Assembly (NCBI RefSeq): GCF_015082335.1
Contig: NZ_BLRL01000001.1
Coordinates: forward strand, 558,001-622,000
DNA from: Moritella sp. F3
GTDB lineage: Bacteria > Pseudomonadota > Gammaproteobacteria > Enterobacterales > Moritellaceae
Length of the DNA stretch: 64,000 nucleotides
Direction: 5' to 3'
The position numbers and the translations under genes were made by a program. Positions 53,192-63,159 of the stretch are shown here, one piece after another. The first letter of the stretch is position 1; each line of letters begins with the position of its first letter. The notes beneath the pieces are model-generated. The model ran no database searches, was not told the origin of the DNA, and saw only the letters and a list, made by a program, of their open reading frames with translations.

Positions 53192-56100
53192 TTAAAGCGC
53201 CACCGGGACGCCTTTATCTTCAATGACCTTACGTGCAACTTTTGCCATGATACGTAATAGCAGACGGCGTAGTAATCCGATTTTTTGTGGTGCCACTAAG
53301 ATTCGGCAAAGCTCCCCCTCATTGCTGTAACCCAGTAATAGACGGAAACCTAATCGCTTTAAGTGTATGGCTAATACGCTATCCGCTTGAGCTTGGTCAG
53401 GCTGAAATAATTTGACTGGCGACTTAGTACCCAATTCACTTTGCCACAGGTTTCGGTCTGCTAACGCACTGCTGGTCGCTCTTAGTGAACCGAGTAATAG
53501 CTGTTTACCCTTAACGCGCTTTTCAATATATGGTTTTAACTGGTTTGGCGCAACGTACCAATGTTTAGGCGTTTTTTCGTTCAACCGTAGTTCACAGAAT
53601 GCTAATTGGTTATTTTCGCTATAGCTATAAATATTGACCACATTATTCGCTATTCGATGGCCTAGGTTTAACGTGCCGCAAGGGTTTTTAACATCAATAA
53701 TGTTTAATGCATTATCGTGAATGTTAATACCGCCCATGTGTTGCTGAGTGAGTGAATCATGTTGGTAACGCGCAACCAAATCATCGGTCAGGAGGGGGCG
53801 CTTCTCAACCACGTGGAAGGTCTTACTTTCAATTATATTGTCCTCTCCTCCGATAATATCAAAACGGTAGATGCCAGGTACACACAAGCTCTTGTGCGAA
53901 AACGTCCAACCAACATAACTTCTACAATCTAGGTTTAGCTCAATATCCCACTCTGATAGATAACCGTCCTCTGCATTAATGTAGGGGTGATGAACGCGGA
54001 CTTTTAAATCCATTGTCTCAGGGAACTCTTCCTCTGGGTTGTCATAACTGAAGTAACCGATCTTCATCCCAAATGTGCGACCGACTTCAGTTTCAATCAA
54101 TAACGTTTCTTTACGATGCTCTAGCGAGTGAAAAATAACTAAATCATTTCTCTCTTCAGTATGGTCGGCTGCTTCAATCTGTTCTGGCGTAGCGCCTTCA
54201 GCAAAAATACCAAACTCAACGACCTCGATTGAACCCAAGCCATCTTTGCTGTAACGCCCTGCATTAATCGCGGTGATAAGATCGCGAATACGGCGAGAAC
54301 TATGGTTGCTGAAAGTCGTAATGAGCGGCTCATAATTGCCTAGTTTCGCCAGTTTAATCAGTAAAGCGTAAAGGTCTTCAGTGCTTAATTCTTTAGTAAG
54401 AGGCGCTAGCTCAAGTTGATCTGGAAAGATATCTAAGCAGTCCGTCCAATCTTCTTCGATGATAGATTCAAACAGTTTAATCTTGCTCATTCCGAGGCTG
54501 TAAGCGCGTTCACAGAGCCAACGAGGCTGCGAGATATCTTGACCATCATGAAGATCCGAAATATCCATTTTTGAGTGATGAATGTAGATTTGTAATAGGT
54601 TGTTTTTTAGAACATCAGATGCGTACCAGAATAAAAAACTGACATCTGCTTCACCCCGTGGCGTACTGAAATTTTTGATGTGTTGGTTTTGCATCATCTT
54701 GACCAATTGATCAATTTGCTCTTTATTGGCCGTTGTTTTGAGTGACACATACTGACAAGCAACCTCGATATCGTGCTTCTCTTCCTCACTCAACTCACGA
54801 TCATCATGAGTGGTCTTCTCGATACGTAGCCTCACGCAAAGAGGAATAATGCTGACCAGCCTGTTTTCAAAGTACGCTGGCGCAAGTTCAGGATTGAACT
54901 GATGTAACTGCGCCATGAAGATCTGGGTATAACGCGGCAAAATTCCGTTCAATGCTTGATGCAACACACGCTGTTCTTCTGGCAGGGCTATTTCGCCTTG
55001 GTATTGCTTAAATGAGGAGGTAAGTAACGCTTGTTCGTCCGTATCGCTTGTGATTTCGCTAATTAGGTTTTCAAGCACATAAGCAGTGGCACCAACCTTG
55101 GTGATTCCAACCAGCTGATTAACTAACGTTTGGTTTTGTTGATGAAATTCATTTGGTTCTACATTGCCAAAGCGAGAAATATTGTAGAAGTGAGCCAGCA
55201 TTCGGCATGTTTTAGTCGGCGCGATACGCAGCCACAGTTCGACGAATCGTTCAGCAAATTTCTGACTAGGCGACTCAGCATGTTTAGATAATACCTGCGC
55301 CGCGAGTAGCAACTTTTGCGCTTTTCTATCGAAATCACGCAAGTATTCATAACGCGGTTTAGCGCCGAAAAACTCAACGTCCCTATCACATCGTTGTTGA
55401 TGTTTTTCAAAACTGACTAATGCAGATTCAGTATCGTCATGCTCAACATTGAAATATTGTTCGACCACCAGCCAATCTTGCTTGATTTGGTTGAGTACTA
55501 CAGTCTCTGGTTTTTCGTATTGCCATTCGGGTACTTTTGGCGCGCAGACAAATTCACTGGTTTGGGCGATACCATCATAGACAGCTGCAACGAGGTACTC
55601 ATTTAGCACGCTCAGTACGTATTGATTGAGCGTGTCTTTAGTGCCATTTAACTGGTCAAAATGCGCAAAGGTAGCACACAAACCGAGAATAGTTTCACGC
55701 GGTTGCTCTGGCTGTAATTCTTGCGGTAATTCAGGGTATTCTTGAGGGAAATCACGATTTTCAATGATTGTTTTTACTTCATCACGATGCTCAAGTGAAA
55801 TTTGATATAAGGTCGTCGCCTCGCTTAACTCGACATTGCGACTGTAACCCGAGAATGATTCGACACAGTGAAAGAACAACGTTTTCCAGTCGCCGTTATA
55901 TCGTGTCATGAACTCTTTATCACTAAAGAATTCGTATTCGTTAACCATTTTGTCGATGAAATTGGGATCAAAGCTTTGTTTGTCGTTCCAGCAGTAAATA
56001 ACATCCAACATGCGAAACAGCTTAAAGCGCCCTTCCGCTTCGTTTGGCTCTTCATCATCGTCGCCACTAAGTGTCCAATCTATTATTAAGTCATTAATGA

Positions 56101-57358
56101 TACTTTCAAGTTCACTGTGGAAAGAATCATAGTAACCAACGAAATAGTCGATTTTACCCGCCAGTTTGTAATTGCCAGCTTTCATCAAAGCAGCAGCATC
56201 ACATGGTTTAATTTGCTCTAAAATATCGGAGTTCTCACCAGTAATTACATGTTCCCAAACTTGTCGGCCGTTGTCGAACGCTTCACATATGAACGCCTTC
56301 CACTGCTCAATGCCAGTGCCCCTGATATAATAGATATCGCCATACCCATCTTCTTCGTCCTCTTTACCTTTAACAATCGGACGACCTAAATAGTCTTCAA
56401 TTTCTATTTTTAAGTTCGCAACTGCGTCATCAACAGGGCTATCAATAAATAGAGGGTTACTCATGGTCTTGCCGTTTTCGTCTAAATCGTCACTGTCTGT
56501 TGCGCCATCACTGTCGACAAGAGAATGCAGGATACTGCCTATCGGATCTTCATTGTAGCTATCTGGGTCATCGGTGTATTGTAGATAATCAAGCGCAGAA
56601 AATCGCTCTTTGAGTAATTGTTTGAATGTGAAAAATTCTTCAGGCTGGCTACGGAAAATCGCAAGTAAAAACGGTGAGTGGTTCTGCTCCATCGCCTCGA
56701 CTTGTTCATCGTATGAGATGGCAGTGAACGTAAACATCTTGGCACGTGCTGTATCGTTATCACAGTAACAGAATGCTTTAAGCATGTTGTGGCTATAGCC
56801 ATGATATCTGAAGACTATTCCAAGCACTTCTTCACCGAGAGGTTCATGCTCTGCATCCCAGTAAGGCACTATGTAACTGGCTAAAAGATAAGTATATTGA
56901 GGGTATTTTAACGCCATCATAAGCATAGGGTACAAGCCCAAGACTTCGGTATCAGAAATCCACATACGTGCTGAATCATTGATACGACGAGCAACTGTAT
57001 TGAGCGTGATCGCGGTCTGCTCTAGTTCAGCTTCTAACTCTGGATACATTAAAATACGCATGAAGAATGCTGCCTCTGCAGGCACACAGTGCTCAGTCAG
57101 GTTTTGTTCAGCAGATAGCGCCGTTACGTCTCTGCCGCAGAAGCCAAAAATGGTTATAGCGACAGGGTCTGCAAGCAAATCTGAAATACTGTCATTACAA
57201 TTTTCTTCTAGGCAGAAAGTGACATTACAATGGGAGTCGTAGAACGCATCTTTGTGCTGAATGAGCTGCCTATAAGACTGCAAAGCTTGGCGTAGTGATT
57301 CAACATCCTTAGGATTGTAGGAGATAGTTAGAGCTGAGGCGTTTTCTAATACAGACAT
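53192..57358 (-). CDS. 1388-residue protein with a DUF3859-like domain
   Basis: A very large soluble protein with no signal peptide and no membrane helix apart from a basic amphipathic C-terminus (LLRRLLLRIMAKVARKV). Most of it looks alpha-helical, with acidic stretches near residues 280-300 and 440. At about 1045-1190 lies a beta-rich domain resembling DUF3859: IEVVEFGIFAEG, FGMKIGYFSY, DLKVRVHHPYIN, VGWTFSHKSLCVPGIYRFDI, then SKTFHVVEKRP. The last 200 residues form another domain. No enzyme motif was seen. It is monocistronic, with a palindrome upstream (57391-57413). The function is unknown; a scaffold or toxin-like role cannot be judged. Confidence 0.75.
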   Translation of the reverse strand: MSVLENASALTISYNPKDVESLRQALQSYRQLIQHKDAFYDSHCNVTFCLEENCNDSISDLLADPVAITIFGFCGRDVTALSAEQNLTEHCVPAEAAFFMRILMYPELEAELEQTAITLNTVARRINDSARMWISDTEVLGLYPMLMMALKYPQYTYLLASYIVPYWDAEHEPLGEEVLGIVFRYHGYSHNMLKAFCYCDNDTARAKMFTFTAISYDEQVEAMEQNHSPFLLAIFRSQPEEFFTFKQLLKERFSALDYLQYTDDPDSYNEDPIGSILHSLVDSDGATDSDDLDENGKTMSNPLFIDSPVDDAVANLKIEIEDYLGRPIVKGKEDEEDGYGDIYYIRGTGIEQWKAFICEAFDNGRQVWEHVITGENSDILEQIKPCDAAALMKAGNYKLAGKIDYFVGYYDSFHSELESIINDLIIDWTLSGDDDEEPNEAEGRFKLFRMLDVIYCWNDKQSFDPNFIDKMVNEYEFFSDKEFMTRYNGDWKTLFFHCVESFSGYSRNVELSEATTLYQISLEHRDEVKTIIENRDFPQEYPELPQELQPEQPRETILGLCATFAHFDQLNGTKDTLNQYVLSVLNEYLVAAVYDGIAQTSEFVCAPKVPEWQYEKPETVVLNQIKQDWLVVEQYFNVEHDDTESALVSFEKHQQRCDRDVEFFGAKPRYEYLRDFDRKAQKLLLAAQVLSKHAESPSQKFAERFVELWLRIAPTKTCRMLAHFYNISRFGNVEPNEFHQQNQTLVNQLVGITKVGATAYVLENLISEITSDTDEQALLTSSFKQYQGEIALPEEQRVLHQALNGILPRYTQIFMAQLHQFNPELAPAYFENRLVSIIPLCVRLRIEKTTHDDRELSEEEKHDIEVACQYVSLKTTANKEQIDQLVKMMQNQHIKNFSTPRGEADVSFLFWYASDVLKNNLLQIYIHHSKMDISDLHDGQDISQPRWLCERAYSLGMSKIKLFESIIEEDWTDCLDIFPDQLELAPLTKELSTEDLYALLIKLAKLGNYEPLITTFSNHSSRRIRDLITAINAGRYSKDGLGSIEVVEFGIFAEGATPEQIEAADHTEERNDLVIFHSLEHRKETLLIETEVGRTFGMKIGYFSYDNPEEEFPETMDLKVRVHHPYINAEDGYLSEWDIELNLDCRSYVGWTFSHKSLCVPGIYRFDIIGGEDNIIESKTFHVVEKRPLLTDDLVARYQHDSLTQQHMGGINIHDNALNIIDVKNPCGTLNLGHRIANNVVNIYSYSENNQLAFCELRLNEKTPKHWYVAPNQLKPYIEKRVKGKQLLLGSLRATSSALADRNLWQSELGTKSPVKLFQPDQAQADSVLAIHLKRLGFRLLLGYSNEGELCRILVAPQKIGLLRRLLLRIMAKVARKVIEDKGVPVAL

Positions 57359-57390
57359 AATTTAGACCCGCGATATAAATGACGGTTAAT

Positions 57391-57413
57391 CATAGGGTTG
57401 CAACCACCCTATG
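57391..57413. promoter_or_regulatory. Palindrome upstream of the 1388-residue gene
   Basis: CATAGGGT (57391-57398) and ACCCTATG (57406-57413) form a perfect 8-bp dyad with a 7-base centre, 33 bp before the start codon. It could be an operator or a leader hairpin. Confidence 0.45.
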
Positions 57414-57922
57414 TCATTGAAAATATATGTTTATTATCAGAACTGTGACTTAGGGCTTGGAGTAAGATAGTGAACGCTTTAGTCCATTTCACGATCTGAT
57501 TTAGCAGTAATTGTATCCCCCTTTTTTAGGAAACCACCATCTAAAGAAAACGCCATCTCTGGCCATGTTATTTAAAATTCTGCAAGGGTGTGCGGTTCTG
57601 GTTTCGTACAGTGGCGCTAAGCCGTATTTGCCCCATTTCTTATTAGATCTTCTACTCATTATATTTTGTTCATGACAGTTCATCATACATTTGTTCATGT
57701 AAGGTATGAGATTGATTTGTCATAACTGATCACACGAATACTATTGCGAGCTCAATTGAGATCTAGCTAAATTAGGTTGATTATCATGTTAAGCCGAAAC
57801 TCCCTCTTTGCGATTTACAACACTACAAAAAAGAAATCGTAGAAGCGCTATTCACCTAAAATATCCCATCACTGCCACTAAATTTTCTTAAAGATCAAGA
57901 GTTTACTTAAACACCAAGCCAA
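57414..57922. other. Gene-poor interval, possible degenerate repeat
   Basis: About 500 bp without a supportable gene. A leftward 65-codon frame at 57501-57698 (with MARDGVFFRWWFPKKGG near its end) has an odd, Cys/Arg/Trp-rich composition and may be a remnant of a dispersed repeat rather than a gene. Confidence 0.35.
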
Positions 57923-57940
57923 AGTAACCTTTCAGTTACT
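57923..57940. promoter_or_regulatory. TetR operator candidate 1 for the RND operon
   Basis: AGTAACCTTTCAGTTACT, 6-bp arms (AGTAAC and GTTACT) with a 6-base centre. Same arm pattern as the adjacent site at 57943; centres are 20 bp apart, two helical turns. Confidence 0.65.
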
Positions 57941-57942
57941 TA

Positions 57943-57960
57943 GGTAACCAAGTGGTTACT
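57943..57960. promoter_or_regulatory. TetR operator candidate 2 for the RND operon
   Basis: GGTAACCAAGTGGTTACT, with GTAACC and GGTTAC arms and a 4-base centre. It lies 33 bp before the transporter start, over the likely promoter. Confidence 0.65.
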
Positions 57961-57992
57961 AAGCTATTTTAAATTACTATGAGATCATATTT

Positions 57993-60311
57993 ATGTCTTG
58001 GTTAACCCCTATAAAAAACGGCTCACTATTTGTAAAATACAAATGGCTGACTCTACTTCTAACCCTTTTATTTACCGTGGGCATCAGCTCTGGTGCGCAA
58101 AATCTATATTTCGATTCAAGCTATAAAACATTCTTTGCGGATGATAATCCACAACGCTTGGAGTTTGAAAATATTCAACGAACCTTCACCAAAAGTGATA
58201 ATGTCCTCTTCGTTCTAAGCGCTCCTGACGGTAATGTATATACACCTGAGTTTCTGAAGGCTGTTGCATCACTGACTAAAAAAGCGTGGCATCTACCTTT
58301 TTCGGTTAGGGTCGATTCAATCACTAACTTTCAACATGTGAGTGCTGATGAAGATGATCTTTTGGTTGAAGACCTTGTTGATACAACTGTTGAGCTGTCC
58401 ACTGAACAATTAGCGGATATTCGAGAAATTGCACTTGCTGAGCCGTTATTAAAAAACCGACTCGTTAAAGATGGAAGTGGATCGACAGGAATATTCATCA
58501 CGTTGAAGTTACCTGAAGAAAGCCCTTATGAGTCAAGCGAAGTCGGAGATGCTGCTCTTGCTTTAAAAGCAAAGTTCCAACAGATCCACCCAGATATCGA
58601 CATTCGAATTACTGGTAGCACAATGCTAAGTCATGCCTTTTCGACTTCAGCTCAATCGGACGGTGAAACAATTGTGCCACTCATGTATGCAGTCGTATTA
58701 GTGATTACATTTATTACACTACGATCGTTATTAAGCACCTTTATTAGCTTAATTATTATCGGTATGGCGACCTCTGCAACACTTGGTGTCGCAGGTTGGT
58801 TAGGGTTTTATTTCACATCCATCTCATCTATTGTGCCAACCATTGTGCTTACTCTGGCTGTGGCGGATTCAGTGCATTTATTAAAAACAATGCAGACATT
58901 AATGCGTCGTGGTCTATCTCGAAATGATGCAATTATTGAAAGTATGAAACTGAATCACACTGCTATCTTTTTAACTTCAATAACGACAATTGTTGGTTTC
59001 CTTGGGTTAAATTCAAGTGCAGTTCCAAACTATCATGACCTCGGTAACATGACGGCTATTGGTGTCTTCTTCGCTTATTTCTTCTCAATTACTACGTTAC
59101 CTGCGTTAGTTGCAATTTTACCTATCAAGCAAAAAGCATTGACAGTAAAAGAAGAGAAAATATCGCCTTTTAAGTCACAGTCAATGATCCATCTAGTCAC
59201 TAAACATGCTTCAGTCATTTTAACGATCACATCGGTATTAACGGCTGCTTCAATATTTATGCTACCAAAAATGGAAAGTTACGATGAACCCCTCAAGTAT
59301 TTCAGCCAAAAGATTGAATTCCGAAGAGATTCTGATTTTGCTATTCAAAACCTAACCGGTATAGATACCATTGAAATAGCCTTACCTTCAATCAAAGGTA
59401 GCGTTGCGGAACCTGAATATCTTACTGAGTTAGATGCGCTGAAATCAATGTTAGAAAAACAACCAGATGTGGTTCATGTATCCACACTGGCTGACACTAT
59501 GAAGAAACTGAATCGCTCTATGAATGGCGATGATGACACCTTCTATCGTCTACCCGATGAACGAGAACTCGCATCACAATATCTACTAGTGTATGAATTA
59601 TCATTGCCTCGTGGCCTTGATCTAAATAATACCGTCAATTTAAGCAAAAGCAGTTCTAAGGTAGTGGTTACCTTCGGAGATACTAACTCTAAACGTATTA
59701 TCGAAGTCGTGGATATAACGCGTAATTGGATAGAGAAAAACAGCAAAAATTTTGACCAACCAGCCATTGGTAGCCCCTCGGTTATGTTTGCTCATATATC
59801 AAAAAGCAATATTGATAGCATGATTAAAGGCGCAGCCGTTACTTTCATGGTTATTACATTATCAATCATGATCGCGCTTCGTTCCGTGAAGTTAGGGGCG
59901 TTAAGTATTCTTAGTAACGTACTTCCTTCGTTACTTGCATTTGGTCTGTGGGCGCTAGTGATTGCAAAAGCGGACATGGCTGTTGCGGTTGCCGCCACGG
60001 TAACAATTGGGATCATGGTTGATTTTATCGTGCATTTCTTAGTTAAGTACAGTAAGTACCGACAAGATAACACTACCCAAGAAGCCATTACAAAAACAAT
60101 GTCTATGGTCTCTGGCCCGATTATTTCGACGGCTCTTATTTTGATTAGTGGGTTCAGTATTCTCGCTTTATCCGAATTTCGATTGAACTGGGTTCTAGGC
60201 GCTTTATCTGCGTTGATAATCCTATTAGCGACTCTTTTTGTATTTGTTGTTATTCCTGCAGTGCTAACCAAGTTTGATCGAGACCAACAGAAAGTCGCAC
60301 AAGTTGCTTAG
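57993..60311 (+). CDS. RND/MMPL-family transporter
   Basis: 772 residues with the classic RND layout: one helix at about 15-35, a large periplasmic loop to about 225, five helices, a second helix-loop (about 400-605), and five more helices. Within the helices the SSIVPTIVLTLAVADSVHLL segment carries the conserved Asp of the proton relay (MMPL type). This is the two-loop, single-polypeptide subfamily found with LolA-like proteins, not the AcrB type. It is the first gene of a four-gene operon with a LolA-like protein, an outer-membrane protein and a TetR regulator; lipid or hydrophobic substrate export is likely but unproven. Confidence 0.88.
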   Translation: MSWLTPIKNGSLFVKYKWLTLLLTLLFTVGISSGAQNLYFDSSYKTFFADDNPQRLEFENIQRTFTKSDNVLFVLSAPDGNVYTPEFLKAVASLTKKAWHLPFSVRVDSITNFQHVSADEDDLLVEDLVDTTVELSTEQLADIREIALAEPLLKNRLVKDGSGSTGIFITLKLPEESPYESSEVGDAALALKAKFQQIHPDIDIRITGSTMLSHAFSTSAQSDGETIVPLMYAVVLVITFITLRSLLSTFISLIIIGMATSATLGVAGWLGFYFTSISSIVPTIVLTLAVADSVHLLKTMQTLMRRGLSRNDAIIESMKLNHTAIFLTSITTIVGFLGLNSSAVPNYHDLGNMTAIGVFFAYFFSITTLPALVAILPIKQKALTVKEEKISPFKSQSMIHLVTKHASVILTITSVLTAASIFMLPKMESYDEPLKYFSQKIEFRRDSDFAIQNLTGIDTIEIALPSIKGSVAEPEYLTELDALKSMLEKQPDVVHVSTLADTMKKLNRSMNGDDDTFYRLPDERELASQYLLVYELSLPRGLDLNNTVNLSKSSSKVVVTFGDTNSKRIIEVVDITRNWIEKNSKNFDQPAIGSPSVMFAHISKSNIDSMIKGAAVTFMVITLSIMIALRSVKLGALSILSNVLPSLLAFGLWALVIAKADMAVAVAATVTIGIMVDFIVHFLVKYSKYRQDNTTQEAITKTMSMVSGPIISTALILISGFSILALSEFRLNWVLGALSALIILLATLFVFVVIPAVLTKFDRDQQKVAQVA

Positions 60312-60348
60312 CATCCTTTAGTTTAATATTCAAAATTGGAAATCTATT

Positions 60349-61119
60349 ATGAAAAAATTATTCGCATTCACACTTTTTACATTTATCTCTCTATCGGTTG
60401 CTGCCCAAGAGCTAAACCTTGAAGATATTGTTAGGAAAAATATTGCCACGAATAAAGGGTTTGGGGATTCGTTTGAGACGATGAAAATGGTCATCAAAAA
60501 AGACGGTGGCGATCAGGTCGAGCGACTTATGAAAAGCAAATCACTGGAAGTTGATGGTGATGGCAATAAGGTTTTGATGGTGTTTCAAGATCCCGCCGAC
60601 GTCAAGGGCTCAGCAGTTCTGACTCATTCGCATATAAAAGGCAATGATGATCAGTGGATTTATTTACCAGCCGTAAAACGTGTGAAACGAATTTCATCTG
60701 CAAATAAATCAGGGCCATTTATGGGCTCAGAGTTTGCCTTTGAAGATCTAAGCTCTATTGAATTCGAGAAATTTACCTACACGTTACTCGAACCAGAGAC
60801 CATCAATGATACTCGTTACTTTAAAATTGAGCGAAAGCCAGCCTACGCAAGAAGTGGTTATAGTTACCAAATCGTGTGGATAGATACAGAACGCTTCTTA
60901 ACACACAAAGTAGAACTGTTTGATACTGTCGGTAAAAAATATAAAACCCAAGTACTCTCGAACTATAAGAACTATTTTGGCAATTTTTGGCGCGCGCACA
61001 GTATTGTTATGACGAACCATCAAAATGGTAACAGTACAGAAATGCAATGGATAGGAGATATGACTTTCAACAACGGTTTCTCTAATAAAGATTTCACAAA
61101 AAATGCAATGAAGAGGTAA
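60349..61119 (+). CDS. LolA-like outer-membrane lipoprotein-sorting protein
   Basis: 256 residues: signal peptide (cleavage near VAAQEL, about 19) and one LolA/LolB-like half-barrel: MVFQDPADVKGSAVLTHSH, DDQWIYLPAVKRVKRISSAN, FMGSEFAFEDL. This is the 'outer membrane lipoprotein-sorting protein' family paired with RND/MMPL transporters rather than true LolA. The shape binds acyl chains, so it may carry a lipid between the transporter and the outer membrane. It is 37 bp after the transporter and 3 bp before the next gene. Confidence 0.85.
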   Translation: MKKLFAFTLFTFISLSVAAQELNLEDIVRKNIATNKGFGDSFETMKMVIKKDGGDQVERLMKSKSLEVDGDGNKVLMVFQDPADVKGSAVLTHSHIKGNDDQWIYLPAVKRVKRISSANKSGPFMGSEFAFEDLSSIEFEKFTYTLLEPETINDTRYFKIERKPAYARSGYSYQIVWIDTERFLTHKVELFDTVGKKYKTQVLSNYKNYFGNFWRAHSIVMTNHQNGNSTEMQWIGDMTFNNGFSNKDFTKNAMKR

Positions 61120-61122
61120 GCA

Positions 61123-62316
61123 ATGACTACGTTGAAAACCTCTTTATTAACTGCATTATTTTTGATGCCGATATCAATAGCGAAAGCCAGCGACCATGAT
61201 ATAGGTTTAGAGCTTTCAATTGAGACTATGTTTTTCCTGAATGATAGTGAAAGCACAGAGTTGAGTAATTCTTCTTCCTCTTTAACTATTCAACCTAACT
61301 ATCGTCATAGTTGGGATTTTGGAAATAAAGTCCTTGATGCTCGGCTTTTTCATCGAGAAGATGCCAATGATGAACATCGTTCACATTCCGATATTAGAGA
61401 GCTTTCTTGGACTCAATCCATAGGAGATATTGAGTACAAAATCGGCATATCTAAAGAGTTCTGGGGCGTCGCCGAGAGTCACTCTCTCGTCGATGTGATT
61501 AACCAAGTTGATTACGTTGAAAATTTAGATTATCAATCGCGACTTGGGCAACCTATGATCAAAGTATCCTATTTCTCTGATATCGGTAGTTTCAGTGCTT
61601 GGGTATTACCGTATTTTCGAGAAAGAAATTTTGCCTCTAATAAAAGCCGCGCTTTTTCTGGCAAAATAAATGTTGAAGAGGAATCATCTCAATTTTATTC
61701 GAAAAAGGAAGAAAAGCATGTAGATTATGCATTACGGTATGCACACACCTTGGGTGATATTGATTTAGGTATTGGATATTTTCAGGGAACAGGACGTAAT
61801 CCTATACTGAATTATGAACCACAAAGTAACACACTCGTTCCTTTTTATGATCAACTGAGGCAAGCCTCTGTTGATGTGCAGTGGACCGGAGATTCTCTCT
61901 TATTAAAGGCTGAGGCTCTCTACCGAGACGAAGCCACTTTTGGGAGTTCTAACGCTGCAATCACTGGATTCGAGTACACTTTTTTTGATCTATTTAATGG
62001 CCATGATTTAGGCCTTATTAGTGAGTATCTCTATGATAGCTTAGGCAAAACCCGCACTAGTTTTGATAATGATTTATTTTCAGGTATACGATATACTTTC
62101 AACGATATTGGGGCAACAGAAATTCTCGTAGGTGGATTTGTTGACTTAGAAGACGGAACACAAGTATTTCGTATGGAAGTGCAACAACGTATCACCAGTA
62201 ACTGGAAATACGACTTTATTGTTCAAACATTTAATCATGTGGATGACAATGACCTTTTCTTTGCCGGCGTCCAAAATGACGATTACGTTAGAATGAACTT
62301 AAGGTATTACTTTTAA
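61123..62316 (+). CDS. Outer-membrane beta-barrel protein of the RND operon
   Basis: 397 residues with signal peptide (cleavage near AKASDH, about 23) and repeated amphipathic strands ending in MNLRYYF, whose terminal Phe is a strong outer-membrane signal. Aromatic girdles and alternating patterns (for example YKIGISKEFWGVAES) fit a DUF1302-like or porin-type barrel. The family is not firmly identified. Its stop overlaps the tetR start (TAATG). With the transporter and the LolA-like protein it could complete a trans-envelope route. Confidence 0.75.
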   Translation: MTTLKTSLLTALFLMPISIAKASDHDIGLELSIETMFFLNDSESTELSNSSSSLTIQPNYRHSWDFGNKVLDARLFHREDANDEHRSHSDIRELSWTQSIGDIEYKIGISKEFWGVAESHSLVDVINQVDYVENLDYQSRLGQPMIKVSYFSDIGSFSAWVLPYFRERNFASNKSRAFSGKINVEEESSQFYSKKEEKHVDYALRYAHTLGDIDLGIGYFQGTGRNPILNYEPQSNTLVPFYDQLRQASVDVQWTGDSLLLKAEALYRDEATFGSSNAAITGFEYTFFDLFNGHDLGLISEYLYDSLGKTRTSFDNDLFSGIRYTFNDIGATEILVGGFVDLEDGTQVFRMEVQQRITSNWKYDFIVQTFNHVDDNDLFFAGVQNDDYVRMNLRYYF

Positions 62317-62921
62317 TGACAAAAGTTACGCGCAATCCGCAAGAAACACAGCAAAAAATTTTAGAGTCTGCGCTACAGGAGTTTACGCAACATGGTTACC
62401 ATGGTGCTCGAATAGATCGTATTGTTAAAAATGCAGGGGTAAACAAGCGAATGGTTTATCACTACTTTAATGACAAAGACGGCTTATTTACTGCAGTAAT
62501 GAAAACAGAGTTAGGCAATATTCAGAAGGTAACTGAAACTGAACCGACAGATGATTTTTTTGAATTGACTAATCATTGGTTAAAAAATATCGATCATACT
62601 AAAGATTATTTTAGGTTGTTATTATCGGTTGATAGCCTTGAAAAAGGGAATGCTAAAGCACTTGAAAAAGAGCAAGAGCAAGGGTTCAACTTCTCTAAAC
62701 AGATTTATTCTAATCTTCTAGATAAAGAAGGTTTATCAAATGATGTTGATCCTGCTTACTTTCTTTTAGCCATGATCAGCCTGACCTCTCTGCCAATGAT
62801 CTTACCTAAAATGTCAAAAATGATAACAGGTGAAGATTACGACTCAGCTGAGTTTCATAAAGAATACGAGCGCGTAATTAGAGTTCTTTTCCCACTAAAA
62901 TCGAGCCAAAATAAGGAATAA
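62316..62921 (+). CDS. TetR-family regulator of the RND operon
   Basis: 201 residues. HTH in residues 8-57: ETQQKILESALQEFTQHGYH ... NAGVNKRMVYHYFNDKDGLF, with a TetR_C-type ligand domain that resembles the RutR/AcrR-like group. Last gene of the transporter operon, starting one base inside the barrel stop. The two palindromes at 57923-57960 are its likely operators, so it would repress its own operon until a ligand, perhaps the exported substrate, appears. Confidence 0.9.
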   Translation: MTKVTRNPQETQQKILESALQEFTQHGYHGARIDRIVKNAGVNKRMVYHYFNDKDGLFTAVMKTELGNIQKVTETEPTDDFFELTNHWLKNIDHTKDYFRLLLSVDSLEKGNAKALEKEQEQGFNFSKQIYSNLLDKEGLSNDVDPAYFLLAMISLTSLPMILPKMSKMITGEDYDSAEFHKEYERVIRVLFPLKSSQNKE

Positions 62922-62928
62922 ATGTATT

Positions 62929-62969
62929 TCCTCCCCTAATCATTCACTGTCGATGTTTTTTGGGGAGGA
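62929..62969. terminator. Inverted repeat after the RND operon
   Basis: TCCTCCCC (62929-62936) and GGGGAGGA (62962-62969) form an 8-bp GC-rich stem with a 25-base loop containing T6. It lies just after the tetR stop; probable end of the operon. Confidence 0.45.
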
Positions 62970-63089
62970 CTTTCAGTTCAAGCCACATTGCACTCGAAAA
63001 TTCCACAAATTAAACTCCCTCCCCTCACTACCAAATCCCCCAACACATAATAACTTGCATTTTATCACCAACTAATAGATCATTTGTAT

Positions 63090-63111
63090 AGTCAATTAAG
63101 CTCAATTGACT
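63090..63111. promoter_or_regulatory. HutC operator candidate
   Basis: AGTCAATT (63090-63097) and AATTGACT (63104-63111) form a perfect dyad, 48 bp before hutC. TTGTATAGTCAAT just to the left resembles the TTGTATA-type HutC sites. Autoregulation is likely. Confidence 0.5.
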
Positions 63112-63159
63112 ACGCCATTTTACTGCTATTAAAATTAGACTTTACCAAGGTTAGACACT

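Noticed and set aside
57787..57843. Short open frame MLSRNSLFAIYNTTKKKS
   Set aside because: Eighteen codons with no ribosome site or homology that I can see; likely chance.
59792..60271. 159-codon open frame opposite the RND transporter
   Set aside because: Antisense to conserved transporter helices and without coding features.
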